Shown in pieces: positions 35,826 through 47,157 of a DNA stretch of 64,000 bases; within the stretch, counting starts at the first letter, position 1; every line of letters starts with the position of its first letter. This DNA comes from Linnemannia schmuckeri (taxonomy: Eukaryota > Mortierellomycota > Mortierellomycetes > Mortierellales > Mortierellaceae): assembly GCA_029449235.1 (NCBI GenBank), contig JANATG010000011.1:464001-528000 (forward strand), read 5' to 3'. The position numbers and the translations under genes were made by a program. The notes under the pieces were generated by a model. That model worked only from the letters and a program-made list of their open reading frames with translations, did not search any database and had not been told where the DNA came from.

Positions 35826-36978
35826 CGCCCGGTGATCACACAGAAATGCATAACATCAACAACAACAAAGTGAAAAAAAGGAGGGAGAATACACCCACCA
35901 TCTGCATCCTCATCCTCTCACCCATGCACCTACTCATTCGCACATATCCACGCTCACGCTCGCCCCCTCTCTACACTACACCGCTCAATTCGTTAATTTT
36001 TTTTGGACTTCATATGGTGGTGGCTGCTACACCAGATCTCCATATGAACAAGCTAACCCTTTCCCCTCCTCCACCTCGACTTGCTCAACCCTCCTTGAGT
36101 GCATCTCTGTTATGTAGTGGGCCATGAAAAAGATTTGAACACAAGAAGAAACAATACTCACCCTGGTGTTCTTCTTTCTTCCCCTCACTCTTCCTTCCTT
36201 CTTTCTTCTCTTTACCATCCTTCCTCTCCCCAAATCACGAATTCCATCGGTTCGTGTTCGCGATACATCCTTGTATGCCACCGCTGGGTTAACACCGATC
36301 AGAACGAAAACAAGGAAAACAATAGAAAACTACTCCCTCACACTCTATTTAACTCGATTCTGTGTCCAACTTCCCCACTTTTGCACAGACTAATCAGAAT
36401 CCAAACCCCTCCAAACGCTCACCCATCCTTCCTTCTTTCCTCCCTTCTTTCTTTCTCTTCGTTTCCATTGTGCTGTTCTCTTACTCTTTCCTTCTTTCTT
36501 CTACCCTCTTCTCTTGCTCTAATTACTGCTTGCCCTCCAGCCTCTGGCGCATTGACGATCCACTCTTCTCTTCCGCCTATTAAAACGATAAACTCCATCG
36601 AGAACCCATATTTCAAGGCCGCCATCTCGAAGTGTCCTTCCCCTTCTTTCCGTCCTTCCTTCTTTTCTTTCTTCCATCTTCTTTCCATCTCTCCTTCACT
36701 CCCTCACTTCTTTCCTTCTTCCTGCCTTACTTCCTTCATTCCTCTCCTCATTACTCTCTTTACACTTTCAGATCCACTTTATTCTTGTCAACTTTTTTCT
36801 CTCTCTAATACCTATATCCCCTTCCAATAATCTTGCAACACTACCCGTCAACTTCGACTTCGGCTCTTCCTGTTCTGGTCGTCTTAACATTGGCGTCTAT
36901 ATCGTCCAGCTAGTTACTCCTTCATCCTTTCTCTTCCTCTAACCTTTCAACACATATACACTCAGTAGCTACTCAAAC
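32568..36978. other. 4.4-kb divergent spacer HMG gene / kinase gene
   Basis: No supported gene. From about 35250 to 36900 the plus strand is almost pure pyrimidine patches leading to the kinase ATG. A T-tract of 31 lies at 35795-35825. A GTAACG donor-like site at 34526 and a CTCAG acceptor at 36964, 14 bases before the kinase ATG, could bound a leader intron. A minus-strand frame at 33940-34230 has one CPRC pair but no full zinc-ribbon. Confidence 0.5.
33255..33270. promoter_or_regulatory. overlapping TGAGTCA and ATCACGTGAT sites
   Basis: A Gcn4/AP-1-type TGAGTCA shares one base with a perfect ten-base palindrome centred on CACGTG, about 700 bases upstream of the HMG gene. Matches are direct; use in vivo is inferred. 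Confidence 0.35.
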
Positions 36979-37254
36979 ATGCTGGCAGAAAGAAAGACAA
37001 AACCTCATCCTATTGTCTCGGAGATCCCTCCTTACAGGCCTAACACCTCAAAGGTCGCCGGCACTGCTCCCAATAGGGAGCACCGCGACGCCAATGCCCC
37101 TGCTTCGCCCCAACCTCAACAAAACTCTAGACACCAATACCCACATCACCTTCCTGAGGTTCCTCAGAAACATGCCCATGCATATACACAGCAACAGCAA
37201 CAACAACAAGAGCAACAACAACAAGAGCAACAACAACAAGAGCAACAACAACAA

Positions 37255-37295
<41 letters not shown>

Positions 37296-38315
37296 ACATC
37301 AGCAGCAACAATCTCAACAACAACAATCACAGCCGAAGGCGCCTTCGAATCACGCAAGACGAGGTTCTGTCGATCGAGGAACCAAAGACTCTCTCAAGAC
37401 AAGATCGTTGCTGCCAAAAGCTACCCTTGAACACGTGGGGCCCTACCTTCTCGGCAAAACCCTTGGCAAGGGTTCATCAGGTACAATAGGCACTCTCCTT
37501 CTTCCCTTCCCGCTCCTTATTTATCACTCTCTTCTTTCTTCCTTTGTTATGTCACGCACCACGCTTCCAACAATGTGCATCATCGTCATTTGTAGTCTCT
37601 ATTCATTCAAAATGCCGGAAAGGAGGGTCTAGGAGCGAGAGGGTGAGTTGGACAAAAAAAATTAATCGATATGGTGCATTCGTGCTATCCCTGCTACACA
37701 TCTGTATACATCGCCCACAACACCATCTCTACTCGTACAAACACCCAAACAAACAAACACATACATGCATCTTTACACAACCACCACATCAACACAGGAA
37801 GGACAAGAATCATAACAACAACAACAACAATCAGCAAACTCGGAGGAGCATTCTCTTTTCATATTTCAGTGGGGGCACTGAATTGCGGCAACAAAAAATG
37901 GAGAGAGAGAGAGAGAGGGGTGGTTCTTGGGAAGTATTGACAACACAAGCAACACCGTCTTTTTGTTTGTTGCCAGACCACATCCAGCTTTCAGTATGGC
38001 ATGGGAGCAATATAACCCTTGTTGGTTAGCACGATTGCATACCTTTTCACCCTCACTCTCTCTTTTTTCACACACAGACAAAAGGCATAGAGACACATCA
38101 ATCCTTCTTTTGATGCCACGTTTTTTCAAGAATAGATCTTTCATTCATCGCAATCACGAGTGCCACCATCCATCCTCTCCCTCTCTCTCTCTGTCTTGTT
38201 GAGATATGCACGACCTTCGTCCCCATCTGTGTCAGCCCCTCGTTTTTTTTTCTTTCCCTCTCTTTCCCTCTCTCTCACTTACTCTCTCACATACCTTCAC
38301 ACACATACGCTTTCT

Positions 38316-38349
<34 letters not shown>

Positions 38350-41300
38350 TCGTACTCTCCCTCTCTCATTCCCCTACAATGACGACTTTCCCTCTCCTCC
38401 CAAACCTTGTTCACAACGACAGCATCTCCCTTCCCTGCATGCCACGATTATGCGCTGAGCTTTCATTCATTCCCTCCCTCATTTCTTTTTTTAACGAAAA
38501 ATTGAACAGGATGTGTCAAGCTTGCTCGTCATCGCAAGACGAATGAGAAGGTTGCCGTCAAGATCATCTCCAAGGCCTCGCTGGCCAACAAGGCAGCAGT
38601 CCACCGGGGTATTGAGCGTGAGATCGCCATTATGAAGCTCATCAATCACCCGCATGTTATCCGTCTCTACGACGTCTACGAAACTGAAAAAGAGCTGTAA
38701 GTTGATTTTTTTTTCTTTTGTGAGTGTGTGCTTGTATGTTTCACTGATGGCGCGTTACGATTCGTCGCCACCAAAAGATTCAGGAACGAGAAACTTATTT
38801 TATTGTATTTTTTGTTTGCTTAACCATCAATCAATACAACCATATTAGGTTCCTGGTGATGGAGTTTGTCGCTGGTGGCGAACTGTTTGAGTACTTGGTC
38901 AACAAGGGTAGGCTCGATGAGTCTGAGGCCCTTCGCTTCTTCCAACAGATCATCGTCGGTCTCGCCTTCTGCCACAAACGCAAGATTTGGTAAGCGATTC
39001 ACACACTTACACAGCTTTCTTCCCCCTATGTATATATATTTTGCATTAACGTGGCCTAAAGGACAAGAGACTCACCGGTAGCCATCCGTGCATAAAACAA
39101 ATAGCCATCGTGACTTGAAACCAGAGAATCTCCTGCTGGATGACCGCATGAATGTCAAAATCGCAGATTTCGGCATGGCTTCGCTTCAAAAGACAGGACG
39201 ACTTTTGGAAACAAGTTGTGGTTCGCCTCATTACGCCAGTCCTGAGGTTGTCACCGTAAGTATCTCCCTTTGTTATGCGGAGTAGATATAATAGTGATAA
39301 TATGTGGCGTTTTCACATGGGGTAGAAAAGACAAAGCGAGCTAACGTTCTGAATTTCTCGTTTACGTTATGGTTAAAAACAAAATAGGGGCTGAAATATG
39401 ATGGATCTTCATCCGATATCTGGTCTTGCGGAATTATTCTGTATGCCCTGCTGACGGGTCATTTGCCCTTTGACGACGAAAACATCCGTCAGCTGCTGAG
39501 TAAAGTCAAGGCTGGGAAGTTCTACATGCCAACGGACATTTCTCCAGGCGCACGCGATCTCATTAGTCGCATGCTTACCGTCAGCCCCAAGCGCAGAATC
39601 ACGGTATGTGGTGTGTTTGTTAGTGGTTGTTTTTGTGTGGAACACATGATGCTTTGAGAATATTTTGGTCTAAATAATGACTCGTGCTAAACGCATATCC
39701 TCCATATCATGCTCTGTGCCACAAAAAATAATAGATGGAAGGTGTGATGATGCACCCTTGGTTCAGGATGGTCAACCCTGACCGTAACACATTGGGAGAG
39801 CCAGCCGAGGACCCTGAGGGTTGTCGTCCACTGTTGGCGGGGGAACTGGATGCGGAGATTATTCTTCATATGCGTTGGTTGTTTGCACCCGGACCATCAC
39901 ACAGTGATCCCGAGGCCAAGGAGGTCTTTGATGAGGAGGCATTACTGCAGGAAATTGAGGAAAAAATGACGAACAACGAGGAAAACATGGAGAAGTTGTT
40001 CTACCACCTCCTCTGTCAACACAAGATGGAGCTTTTGGAAAACTATGCTGGCGAAGGTAATGAATCTGTGCTCGATGGACCCCGACGTAGAGCAGACTCT
40101 TTCCCCAACTCGTCGTTTGCCTCGCGGTCTCATACTCCAGATCTTAGCCGTGCGTCGCGTTCGCCTCGAGACTCGCCTTTGACCTCACCTGTGTCGCCAC
40201 TTTCACCCATGTCCAAGATTTCGTCAGCCGAGCCGGCGCCCTTCACCTTGAACCCATTGGAGGCTGCGGTCGCCCGAGCTGCCAGTGCTGCCAAGATTGC
40301 AGCTCGTACTCCTACACCCCCTTGTTCCTTGATCAGCAACGCTTTGTTTGCTGAGGCTTCTATTACCAAGGAGAAACGCCCTTCATCTGCTCACAGTGCT
40401 GACGAGCACAAGAAGGAGGAGGCCGTGGCGCCAGCGACTATTCCTCAAACCGTTCAGGAGGCACCAGAAGTTGAGGAGACCACAGAAGCAGCTCAGACTG
40501 AAAAGATTACCACTAATAACAGTGGAAGCAGCAAAGGAACGGTAATTGAAAAGCAGGGACAACAGGTTGAACATCCCATGGTCATTGCGCCTAAACCCGT
40601 GTCGCCCCTCGCCCAGCGCAGTCTCATTGTCAACCCTGGTTTTGAATCCATGGCTGCTCCCAGTGCCCCAACCGAGGAGCCAATAGCGAAACCACAACCA
40701 CCACCCAAAAAGCCAGAAGCGGTCGTTATCGACATCCCCTCCGAGACTGCTGTCGAACAGCAGATTATTACCACTGGATCACCCGTTACACCTTCGATCG
40801 AGAGCCAGGTGTTGTCGACGCAAATCTCGGAGGCCATCCTCGATTCCTCCATGATGACTCCTTCACTTCCTCCAGTAGCAACAAGTCAACTTCAGCCCCC
40901 TCAGCCTCCTGTGGCCCCTACTGCGCGCCGTGCGTCACCTGTAGATTCGAGTGCCCGGATTCTGAACCAGTCCACGACTGCCTCGTCTACTGAGGTCTCT
41001 GCCAAGGCGCCGAGCTCCAAACCGCAGAGACCGATCTTGCATCCCTTGGATGTCAAAACCTCTGCTGGGACCACAGCCATGAACGTTTCTGTCTCTCAAC
41101 ACTCTCGCAAATGTAAGTCTTTGCGGAAGGAGTTTTTTTTAGCTGGGCTTGGCGACAGTTCTTATCTATATGTTAAGAACGTTCTCTACTAAGTGTAACT
41201 TGTATACATATATTAGATTCGGAAGGATTGTCGAGCGCGGGTCCAACGACCCCCCTATCACCCACAGGCCCAAAACGACCCTGGTTTGCTCGCCTCTTTG

Positions 41301-41500
41301 ATTTTAAGCCTCAGCCGTTGACCTTCCGAAGCAACTGGTCTGTGGCCGAAACTCAGGAGCGTCTGGAGGCGATCATGAAGGATCTTTTCCAATCCAGCAT
41401 CCAGGTTGAGTCCTATAAGAGACCCTCCTTTGGTGTCAAGTGCCGCTATGAAGGTGGACGTAGGTCGTCTCGCGATTGTTGTTGTTGTTGTTGTTATTGC

Positions 41501-41538
<38 letters not shown>

Positions 41539-42362
41539 CGAAAGTTTATTGTTTTATTATACATTGTCTATGTTAACTAACGCGCATCCTTTGTTTATTC
41601 TTGCCTTTGGTGTTTGTAGTGATTGATGAGCAACCGGTCAAGGCGGTCAAGTTCAAGATCGAGATCACCGAGAGGTCAAGCTACCTCGCATCGAGCTCTA
41701 GTACTGTCAGTAACACCAGCGCATTTAGCAGCGTCAGCAATGCCAGCCACAGTAGCTCCATCGCCTCCCACATCATGGCCTCCTCTGTCGTCGCCGCCAT
41801 CCTAGCCACCGTTGATCATCATGGCCATTATCATGGCAGTCCGTCTGTTACTTCGACAGTATTGCGCCCTACGAGCGCGGGCGTTACTTCCTCTACCATG
41901 GTGTCGCCAGTCGCCGTCCCCGAGGTGGTCGTTGCCGCTAGACGCGCAAGTGATGGAGGGTCTATCCTTTCCAGTGCCGCGGCCGCAGTTTCCACCAGTC
42001 TCGCCGCCGCCCGGAACCCTTTCAGTAGTAGTAACCATCGCAATCACCACCAGTACCACCCTCGCTTGCACCACACGGAAGACGCATACCCACCCTTACC
42101 GCACCCTTCGACCCTCCCGCGCCGGATGATTAAGGTCACGCTGCACCAACAACAAGGGGCCAATTCGACATTGAGAGCTATTTATGAGAAGCTTCAAGTT
42201 GTTTGGGACCAGCAGACACTTGAGTTTGAGCAACAGCAGCAGCAAGCGGCGTCCTGTTCTACCATCTCGACGACTATTACGAATGGTGGCGGGGCGGGTC
42301 TCAGGGCGATTGCGGCGCCGACGCCCATTATCCAGAAGGCACTCCGGGGTCCTGCAATATAA
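36979..42362 (+). CDS. Nim1/Hsl1/BRSK-like Ser/Thr protein kinase
   Basis: Eight exons: 36979-37480, 38510-38696, 38849-38989, 39105-39255, 39388-39603, 39735-41112, 41217-41459 and 41620-42362, giving 1186 residues. After a polyglutamine arm (71-118) the kinase domain spans about 153-409: GKTLGKGSSG, Lys185 in VAVKII, HRDLKPEN (Asp280), DFG (Asp298) and activation loop LLETSCGSPHYASPE with Thr313. This loop is that of BRSK/SAD and fungal Gin4/Hsl1/Cdr2 kinases, which act on septins and on the Wee1 mitotic switch. A UBA-like stretch follows (MEKLFYHLLCQHKMELL). The middle is Pro/Ser/Thr-rich. The C-terminus (from FARLFDFKPQPLTF) looks like a KA1 membrane-binding domain split by a Ser/Ala/His-rich insert. 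Intron 7's donor could be 41454 or 41460; both keep frame. Confidence 0.9.
37189..37332 (+). repeat. CAA/CAG polyglutamine repeat
   Basis: 48 codons, mostly CAA and CAG with periodic GAG (Glu) and a few His/Ser breaks, encoding residues 71-118 of the kinase. The (CAACAACAACAAGAG) sub-pattern suggests stepwise expansion. Confidence 0.95.
41504..41538. repeat. T35 homopolymer in kinase intron 7
   Basis: Thirty-five T in a row between the donor and acceptor of the last kinase intron, preceded by a (TTG)n run. Confidence 0.95.
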
Positions 42363-42574
42363 GAAAGATAGATTGATGGATTGTGAAAATAGATTATTGC
42401 TTTCTTTCTTTGTAGAATTAAAAAAAAATAAAAAATGGAAAAGAGGTTCTGGTATCAAGAGTCCTAGGATATGGAAGATCACAAAACAAATCCTGACTTT
42501 TATCTCTGTCATAGTTTTTTGACAAAGCGAAAAGAATGAAGAGGAATGTAGTGTGAGTCTCTCCGAAGGTAGAC

Positions 42575-42609
<35 letters not shown>

Positions 42610-42918
42610 GTGATCCCATATTAAGCGATCTTGTGTTTTCGAGTCCTCTCATCCAACGTGTTTATTCTTCACCTCCCCTTCTCCCTCCCCCTCCCCCCGA
42701 TTTGCTCTTTTTTTGTCCCTCTCTCTAAACTTACATTCAGGAGAGAGCATCGAGTTATGAAAAAAATCATCGTTTAGTATTTTCTGTTTGTTTTTGGTGG
42801 CGTCAGCACCCTCCGGCAAAGCAAAATAGGCACGAAAAAAAAATGGCAATTGAAAGATACGCTAATGATATGCCAATGTTTAATTTAATACAAATACACT
42901 ATCCTATTACTCCTCCAT
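42363..42918. other. convergent spacer kinase / DIS3
   Basis: Holds the kinase 3' UTR, a plus AATAAA at 42427-42432, a T32 tract (42577-42608) and the DIS3 3' UTR. No gene. Confidence 0.6.
42427..42432 (+). terminator. AATAAA poly(A) signal of the kinase gene
   Basis: AATAAA 65 bases past the kinase stop. Confidence 0.4.
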
Positions 42919-45900
42919 TTAAATCTTAGTACGCTTCCCCGCGCGCTTCTTGTCCTGAGCCTGAACCGGCGCCTCCTCGCGCTTATTCGAGGTAACAGCA
43001 TGGGCCTCGGGATCATCCTTGTTAGCGATACCATGGACACTAATACCCTCAATCCAGGGCTTCAAAAGCTCCATCTTAAGCTTTTGGCGCATACCACCCT
43101 CTCCACCGCCCTTAAGATCATCATCAATCGAGATCTGGACCATCACCTTCTGGAACAGCTGCACCTGCGTCTTGGGTGTCTCACCCTCGGCCAAGGGCTC
43201 AGTTGACTGCAAGCAATCCGTCTCGGGGTTGTATACCAAGATGGGTTGTGATTGTGCTGACGCTGTCTCTCCAGAGTCGGCAGTAGGCTTGGAGACCTTG
43301 GCGCTGGCATAGACAATACCCTCGATACCGTACTTAGGGACAAGGACGATAAAGGCGTTCTTGAGAATACGAATGACATATCCTTCTTCCTCCTCGGTCT
43401 TATTCTTAAAGAAAAGATGTGTGAACAGTTCGACTGAGCTTCTTGCGGCCTGCTGCGCCATGCGGTTACGGTGGTTCAAGTCTATCCGAAGAAGAAAAGT
43501 AAATGGTTAGTATGTTGACAAAGGTAAAATAGTTAATAACGAGGTTTAGAATAAACGGTTCCTGAAATACTTACTTCCGCACAATTCGTTCATCTTTTCC
43601 TTGTCGGTCAACTCATCTCCGTAAGAAACGCTCGAGTCGATAGCAGCGTGCAACTGACGATGGACCATAACATCTATATTTTCATAAACATAAAAATGCA
43701 TGGCATAATTAGTTTCCATGAATAAACTCTGATAATATGACGTGAAAGACAAAACTATAGCGAAGTGGATGCTTACCAGAGTAACGACGAATAGGAGAGG
43801 TAAAATGGGTGTAGATATCAGTGGCGAGACCGTAATGCCTAAACTCTTGCTCAATTTGGGCACCCGAGCAAAAGTACAAAGCCTGCATCATGCAACGGGT
43901 CGTCATGATACGCAAAAGCTTGTTGAAGTAGGGCTCCTCAGGCAAGACCGCATTGTCCAAAGAGTCAGAAAGCGTCTTCGAAGTTGAGTGGTCAATGTTA
44001 ATTCCGAAACGAGCGACAGCCTTCTCGAGCTTCTCAAAGTTGGCGCTGGGTGGCTGAGGATGGCAACGCAACATGGCCGAGTCGGGGAACTTTTCGTAAA
44101 TCTTACGGGCGACAGAGATGTTGGCTAACAACATGAACTCCTCAACCAGAGCGTTGGTCTCCTTGAGCTCTTTCATCTCCACATCCACAGGGTCCTGGGT
44201 GTCGCGCTCCAAGCTGAAACGAACCTCGGGACTGGCCAAGGTCAAAGCTCCCATGTCGAGACGGCGCTGCTTCAGCTTCTTGGCCAACATGTTAAGGATC
44301 CTGATTCCTGAAGTGACATCGTCCTGCATGTTAGCGTCATCGATCCTGTTCTGGGCCTCCTCGTAGGTAAGTGATGCCTTGGAGGCAATCACACTCTTGG
44401 TAAAGCGGACGTTCACAATCTCGGCATCCTTGTTGAGTTCCCAAATACAAGAAAAGGCAAGACGCTCGACGTTTGATCTCAACGAGCACAGGTTGGTACC
44501 CAACAACGAGGGCAACATATCGATTCTCTTATCGACCAGGTAGACAGTGGTCCCACGACTGGCAGCCTCCTGATCCATGACATTGCCAGGCTTGACGAAG
44601 TGGGTGACATCGGCGATGTGGACTCCGACCTGGTAGTTTCCGTTGGCGAGGGGAACAACATGAAGGGCATCATCGATATCGGTACAACCTGGGGGATCGA
44701 TACTGCAAACGTTCAACGAGCGGAAATCCTCGCGACCAGCAAAGTGTTCTGGCTGGACAACCCAGTTCTCGCCCTCGACAGGGAGGAAGCTCAACACCTG
44801 CTTGGAGAACTCATGGAAAGGAACATCGTGCTCCAACAAAAGAACCTCTGTCTCGGTCGACTTGTCTCCTGCTTCGCCCAGTGCGCGAATGAAATGTCCA
44901 ATGGGGTAGCGAGAAGTCCTGGGCCATGAATCAATCGCGACAATAATGCGCTTGCCCAAAAGAGAGTGGGCCTGACGTGTCCTGATCTTGATCTTGGGGA
45001 TCTTGGACTCCATGGCATAGAACAAAACATTGACGGGGGCGCTTGAGCCAGCGGGGGTGTGGACAGACTTTCGGTCAATGAAACCACAGTACTGTCTCCA
45101 GTTGCGACGAATAATTCCGACAACCTTTCCGCAGGGCTGAGGTGTATCCAGCTTGTGAGTCTCCACAGCAGCAGTAGCAGTCTTCTCATCCTCGGGCTCG
45201 GCCATAACAGTGTCCTCCTTCGCAGCACTGGCAGCGGCCTCTTGCTCAGCCTTCAAACTCTCTTCCTCAGCCTGCTCCTCCTCTTCATCGACGACGACGC
45301 CAGTAGGAGTGGTTCTCCATTCCGATTTAGGCAGCAGTTCCACTGCAATGATATCCCCATCGACGGCACGGTTCAAGTTTGAGCGACCAACAATCAAAAT
45401 CGTTCCCTCCTCTCCATTGATCTTGGTGTAAATCGAGCCCTAATGAGTGCACAGAAAAAGTTTTAAGTAAGTACATGCCACCATCTCATGTACTGTATCA
45501 TTTGTCTTCCTGACTATACGTTGGTAAAGGGTCTCTTACCTCCAAGTAGTTATGACTGCTGATTCCAAGCTTTCCCTGCAGGTACTTTCCAGACTTGATT
45601 CCATTCGAGACATGAGCGGGCGAGAGATGCTCGTCGTAGATAGTCTTTTGTCCATCATCCAGATCCTTTGCACTCGACATCATGTCCAGAATCTCGGTGT
45701 TATCCAGCGCCTCGATATACCACTTGACTAATTGTATTACATTTGTAATTGAATCATGGCGTTAGTAAGCTACATTTCACTGCTTTCGTACATCCATATT
45801 CATGACAAAACACATATACGATATGCTTTGAGACACGTACCAGAGATAGCTTGAAGACCGTCAGCAGTTGCCTTGTCTCTGTTTCCGGCATCATCGGTCA

Positions 45901-46523
45901 TCATGACGACTGAGACTCTAGGGTTAAGATCCTTGATATGGTTTCCGTACCACTTTGTGGCGACGCGAATGGCGCGATCGTTCCTGTCGTTGGGCGATTC
46001 ATCCTTGAGTTTCTCAATAAAGGTTCCACGATGATGCTCGTTCGAGAAGACATAGAAGCGCTTTTCCTTGTTGGCGATCATATCCCGGACTCTCTGGTAG
46101 ATTGGTAATGACAGATGCTTAACCTCCTCCAGCACCGTCTGCAGCACAATCACATTCGTGATCAATGTATGCTCCATCACATCAATCTAATTCGGTATAT
46201 TTTCCAAAGCACACTCATATTAGTGACAGTATAAACAATAATGTTCAGATATTCATGGTTCTTAGTGAACCATCTTTCGATTATCGCATTGAGAGTTGTT
46301 TCCTTACCTGGTTGATGAAAATGTTGGTATCGGGGATGATGTAGTGAGGAAGGGGGAAGGCCTTGTTGATAGAGGGGACAGCACTGAGAACAGGCTCGGT
46401 GTGTTCGCAGACCTTGCAGGTTTCGACTGAGCACCAGATATCGTCGCGGAGATAGTGCTCCTTGACAACCTTTAGCACCTTGCCAGACCTTGTCTTCTTC
46501 ATGAATGCCTTTTGTCTCAACAT
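42919..46523 (-). CDS. DIS3: exosome ribonuclease Dis3 (Rrp44)
   Basis: Six exons, 46523-46308, 46186-45841, 45727-45540, 45439-43777, 43673-43575 and 43481-42919, give 1024 residues, normal for Dis3 (yeast 1001). It is the catalytic subunit of the RNA exosome, degrading RNA 3'-5' and cutting with its PIN domain. N-terminal CR3 motif C31-x4-C-x2-C; PIN domain with IIPDTNIFIN (Asp65) and MMTDDAGNRD; cold-shock/OB region; RNB domain with SIDPPGCTDIDDA (Asp498, 504, 506, 507), HIADVTHFVKPG, LPSLLGTNLCSL and YTHFTSPIRRYS; S1 domain at the end with a basic tail. An acidic Glu/Ala-rich insert (about 300-335) is lineage-specific padding. All active-site acids are intact. The start is the first ATG and is followed by the expected LRQKAFMKKTRSGKV. 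Confidence 0.96.
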
Positions 46524-47157
46524 GGTTAGTTATATATTGTGAGGAGAGGTGTGAATGGGCGTTTGTGTTTTGGTTGAGTGAAAAGGGAGCAAATGTCGTT
46601 TTTTTTTCTTCCTCCTTTATACGTGAACAAATGGCGAATCTGTCGTTGTTAGGGGTGCTGACAAATGCCTTGAGGAAGGGGAGCGAAGAAAGAGGAAGAA
46701 GTCAACGAGGCGTGGAGTGCAAAGAAGGTGTGTATGTCATGAAAGGGGACCGTCTTTCTTTTCTTTTTTTTCAGCACAATGCTTCAGTTGCTCAGCCACC
46801 TTGTTGTTTGTTTCTCTAATTGACCGTCGCTCACTTTACTGATGTGCAATTAGGGATCACATCCTCTCGAACGGATCGTGCCTGAGCCGTGCCCTTGCTC
46901 CCAATTGATTATATCTTTTTCGTATCAACCTTACAAGGCCTTCATTCCTAGCCAAGAACCGTTATTCCCCACAGTTTTTATTTTTGTTGGTCGGTTGTCA
47001 CTTTGTCTCTTCCCTTCTTCTCTTTTCGCGCCTCTTCATTTTCGTCCTCCTCTTTCGCCTCCCCCTCTTCCCCTCCTTTCTTTCCTTCCTCTTATTCCCT
47101 ACCCTCTTTTACTTTCGTCTCCTGCATTCATTCACACACACCTCCAACGAATCAGCA
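46524..47157. other. divergent promoter DIS3 / BioF
   Basis: 634 bases. The right end (46990-47150) is pyrimidine-rich on plus, leading to the BioF ATG. No gene. Confidence 0.65.

Noticed and set aside
37048..37357. Antisense poly-Leu and poly-Val frames
   Set aside because: Shadows of the CAA/CAG polyglutamine repeat.
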